Assembly: GCF_017874255.1 (NCBI RefSeq)
Contig: NZ_JAGGLD010000002.1
Coordinates: forward strand, 124,001 to 188,000
From: Paenibacillus shirakamiensis
GTDB taxonomy: Bacteria; Bacillota; Bacilli; Paenibacillales; Paenibacillaceae
Direction of reading: 5' to 3'
DNA length: 64,000 nt
Below, in pieces: positions 62,150 to 64,000 of the stretch; position 1 is the stretch's first letter; every line of letters begins with the position of its first letter. The notes under the pieces were generated by a model. The model worked only from the letters and a program-made list of their open reading frames with translations, ran no database searches and was not told the DNA's origin. The translations under genes and the position numbers were made by a program.

Positions 62150-63511
62150 GTGGAAGAAGCTCAAGCGCAAGATCCTATTGTACGGGAAGTAGCCGGCGGC
62201 TGGAAATCGAATGCCTCAGCAGGGCTTCCTTCCCTTCCAGAAGCTCACCGCTCACTGAAAATACCAAAAAACGCTAAATGGTTCCGCAAATTTCTAGCTT
62301 TTGCCGGTCCAGGATATATGGTCGCTGTCGGGTATATGGATCCTGGGAACTGGGCAACCGATATCGCAGGGGGGTCAAAATTCAGTTACACCCTTCTCTC
62401 CGTAATTCTTCTTTCTAATTTGATGGCGGTCTTACTACAATCTTTGGCAGGTAAACTGGGCATTGTAACGGGGAAAGATCTAGCTCAAGCCTGCCGAGAT
62501 CATTTTTCCAAACCCGTAGTTATTGGCTTATGGATTTTATGCGAGACTGCGATTGCCGCCTGTGACCTTGCTGAAGTCATTGGAACCGCTATTGCTTTGA
62601 ATTTATTATTTGGACTGCCCTTAATTTATGGAGTCACCATTACGGCTGTTGATGTTCTTTTAATTTTAATTTTGCAAAACAAAGGGTTTAGGGTACTTGA
62701 AATGCTCATCATCGTACTCATCGCAACCATCGGGGTATGCTTTGGGATTGATTTATTTTTGACGGCGCCAGATGCAGGCAGTGTATTTCGAGGATTTGTC
62801 CCTTCTGCGGAAATTGTGAAAAATCCAGAAATGCTGTATATCGCCATCGCCATCTTGGGTGCAACAGTCATGCCACATAATTTATATCTCCATTCCTCTA
62901 TTGTGCAGACTCGTCAGATTGACCAGACGCCGCAAGGCAAACGTCAAGCTATTAAATACATGACATGGGATTCCACCATTGCCCTAACGCTAGCTTTATT
63001 CATTAACGCTGCAATTCTGATCGTCTCGGCTGCTGCTTTTCACTCCCAAGGTCTAACGACGGTAGCAGATATCAGTGATGCTTATCATTTACTTACTCCT
63101 ATTTTAGGCACAACTATAGGCAGTATTATGTTCGCTGTAGCGCTGCTGGCTTCTGGTCAAAACTCTACTTTAACGGGAACGCTTGCCGGTCAGATTGTCA
63201 TGGAAGGGTTCATCAACATTCGCTTGAAACCTTGGCTTCGCCGCTTAATTACCCGCTTAATCGCCATTGTACCTGCCGTTATCGTTACCATTTTGTATGG
63301 AGATTCTGGCGTACAAAAGCTGCTTATTCTTAGCCAAGTGATTCTTTCATTACAACTTCCCTTTGCCGTAGTACCGCTCGTACGGTTCACCAGCAGCAAA
63401 GCCAAAATGGGAGAGTTCGTAAATAAACTATGGCTCAGCATCCTAGCATGGTTCATTACAGCCGTAATTATTGTTCTTAATATGTATTTATTAATTCGGA
63501 CGCTGTTCTAA
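62150..63511 (+). CDS. mntH: Nramp-family manganese/iron transporter
   Basis: The 453-residue membrane protein has eleven helices and the Nramp motifs [13 protein letters not shown] in helix 1 (metal ligands Asp and Asn) and [13 protein letters not shown] in helix 6 (Met and His). It imports Mn(II) with protons. The frame opens at GTG 62141, which overlaps the AAAGGAG site; GTG 62150 is 8 bases from it and is the preferred start (MEEAQAQ). Likely repressed by MntR with manganese. A terminator follows. Confidence 0.93.
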   Translation: MEEAQAQDPIVREVAGGWKSNASAGLPSLPEAHRSLKIPKNAKWFRKFLAFAGPGYMVAVGYMDPGNWATDIAGGSKFSYTLLSVILLSNLMAVLLQSLAGKLGIVTGKDLAQACRDHFSKPVVIGLWILCETAIAACDLAEVIGTAIALNLLFGLPLIYGVTITAVDVLLILILQNKGFRVLEMLIIVLIATIGVCFGIDLFLTAPDAGSVFRGFVPSAEIVKNPEMLYIAIAILGATVMPHNLYLHSSIVQTRQIDQTPQGKRQAIKYMTWDSTIALTLALFINAAILIVSAAAFHSQGLTTVADISDAYHLLTPILGTTIGSIMFAVALLASGQNSTLTGTLAGQIVMEGFINIRLKPWLRRLITRLIAIVPAVIVTILYGDSGVQKLLILSQVILSLQLPFAVVPLVRFTSSKAKMGEFVNKLWLSILAWFITAVIIVLNMYLLIRTLF

Positions 63512-63532
63512 TCGTTCCAGTAGTGTCATGCC

Positions 63533-63571
63533 AAAGCACACGGCCTCTTCAAAAGAGCCGTGTGCTTTTAT
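63533..63571 (+). terminator. Intrinsic terminator after mntH
   Basis: AAAGCACACGGC and GCCGTGTGCTTT pair, with an inner TCTT/AAGA, then TTATTTT. Confidence 0.9.
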
Positions 63572-63606
63572 TTTGCTAAACATATATGTTAGAGTTAGAG
63601 TTATAC

Positions 63607-63643
63607 AAAAAAAAAAGAACCCTTGCATATTCATGCAGGATTC
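63607..63643 (-). terminator. Intrinsic terminator after tRNA-Leu
   Basis: On the minus strand GAATCCTGCAT pairs with ATGCAAGGGTTC (one bulge), followed by ten T residues. Confidence 0.85.
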
Positions 63644-63661
63644 CATTTCTTAAAATATATA

Positions 63662-63744
63662 TGCGGTCGAGAGGACTCGAACCTCCACGGGTATACACCC
63701 ACTACCCCCTCAAGATAGCGTGTCTGCCATTCCACCACGACCGC
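63662..63744 (-). tRNA. tRNA-Leu (anticodon GAG)
   Basis: The minus strand folds into a class II tRNA. The acceptor stem is GCGGTCG/CGACCGC with A as discriminator. The anticodon stem CTATC/GGTAG encloses TTGAGGG, so the anticodon is GAG. A long variable arm is followed by a T arm with GGTTCGAGTCC. The CCA end is not encoded; the sequence goes on as TATATA. A terminator follows. Confidence 0.95.
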
Positions 63745-63844
63745 GTGGCAAGCGCTTGAATTTCAAGCGAACATTTCATATTATATAGCTCAAGGACTTA
63801 ATTGTAAAGTGGATATTTATTACATGAGTGAATATATAGTTGAA

Positions 63845-64000
63845 TTAATGAAGATCATCATCCTTGATTTTTCTATACCTTGTGAACGCCAGATACTCTT
63901 GAATAAACTTCTCTTCATCTAAAGATAGCTCCAAAGATCCTTTAGCATTCGGTTGATCTGTCAGATAGGGTTCTAAAGATTCTTTGACGCTAACCAGATT
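63845..64000 (-). CDS. 3' end of an unrecognised gene (partial)
   Basis: A frame of 52 codons enters from the right edge and ends with TAA at 63847-63845. The visible residues include VKESLEPYLTD, LELSLDEEKFIQEYLAF and the end RKIKDDDLH. They are acidic and probably helical. Codon use is like that of the neighbours. The family cannot be told from this tail. The stop lies about 100 bases upstream of the tRNA. Confidence 0.55.
   Translation of the reverse strand, partial: NLVSVKESLEPYLTDQPNAKGSLELSLDEEKFIQEYLAFTRYRKIKDDDLH

Overview
The window reads as a chromosomal stretch of a low-to-mid GC Gram-positive (Bacillota), most likely a Paenibacillus-type bacterium. The evidence is strong AAGGAGG-type ribosome binding sites, TTG and GTG starts, sigA-like promoters, a proline T-box leader, preQ1-I and cobalamin riboswitches, DUF1003, DUF2621, DUF4309 and YvyF-like proteins, and a secretin-free (monoderm) Tad/Flp pilus cluster. 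No phage, IS element, CRISPR array or rRNA was seen. The genus is inferred from protein flavour, not from a marker gene.

Layout. 1-7.8 kb: tail of a ytqB-like methyltransferase, VOC protein, alpha/beta hydrolase, B12-binding radical SAM protein, RecQ, RluA-type pseudouridine synthase and an E. coli-type SpeD. 7.8-11.4 kb: T-box-controlled proS, a PadR regulator and a DUF1003 membrane protein whose 5' leader looks like an RNA switch of no class I can name. 11.8-14.6 kb: preQ1-riboswitch operon queC-queD-queE-queF (GTP to preQ1). A second, translational preQ1-type riboswitch sits in front of the YhhQ-type queuosine-precursor transporter at 20.4-21.1 kb. 14.6-23.1 kb: D-2-hydroxyacid dehydrogenase, PadR plus DHA2 drug exporter, DinB protein, small membrane protein, M24 peptidase and a chemotaxis receptor.

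23.2-32.4 kb: cobalamin salvage region, all on the minus strand, in two transcription units. The upstream unit is cobD-cbiZ-cbiB-cobC. The downstream unit, behind a cobalamin riboswitch and terminator, is btuF-btuC-btuD-cobT-cobU-cobS. Together they import a corrinoid, strip its lower ligand (CbiZ) and rebuild the nucleotide loop. No corrin-ring synthesis genes are present here.

32.5-48.7 kb: housekeeping genes, namely lipoate ligase, EamA transporter, HAD phosphatase, an orphan CysA-like ABC ATPase, YjbQ, TetR, YigZ, Pgi, a 3-hydroxyisobutyrate-dehydrogenase-type oxidoreductase, PpnP, transketolase, PurU, a C-terminally extended endonuclease IV, DUF2621 and a TIGR01777 epimerase. 49.0-59.6 kb: Tad/Flp pilus operon (tadZ-tadA-tadB-tadC-flp-tadE-DUF5702-tadE-like with Ig-like tail-tadV-FHA/DUF6382), read leftwards behind a promoter followed by a terminator-like leader hairpin. 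59.7-64 kb: DCC-family oxidoreductase, small Cys-rich protein, DUF4309 lipoprotein, Ohr, MntH, tRNA-Leu(GAG) and the 3' end of an unknown gene.

Recurring pattern: simple-sequence and short tandem repeats sit in nearly every sizeable 3'-to-3' (convergent) intergenic gap, often directly beyond a terminator. Intrinsic terminators are numerous and clean. Coordinates of starts were moved from the longest open frame to the codon with a properly spaced ribosome binding site where the sequence allowed it.
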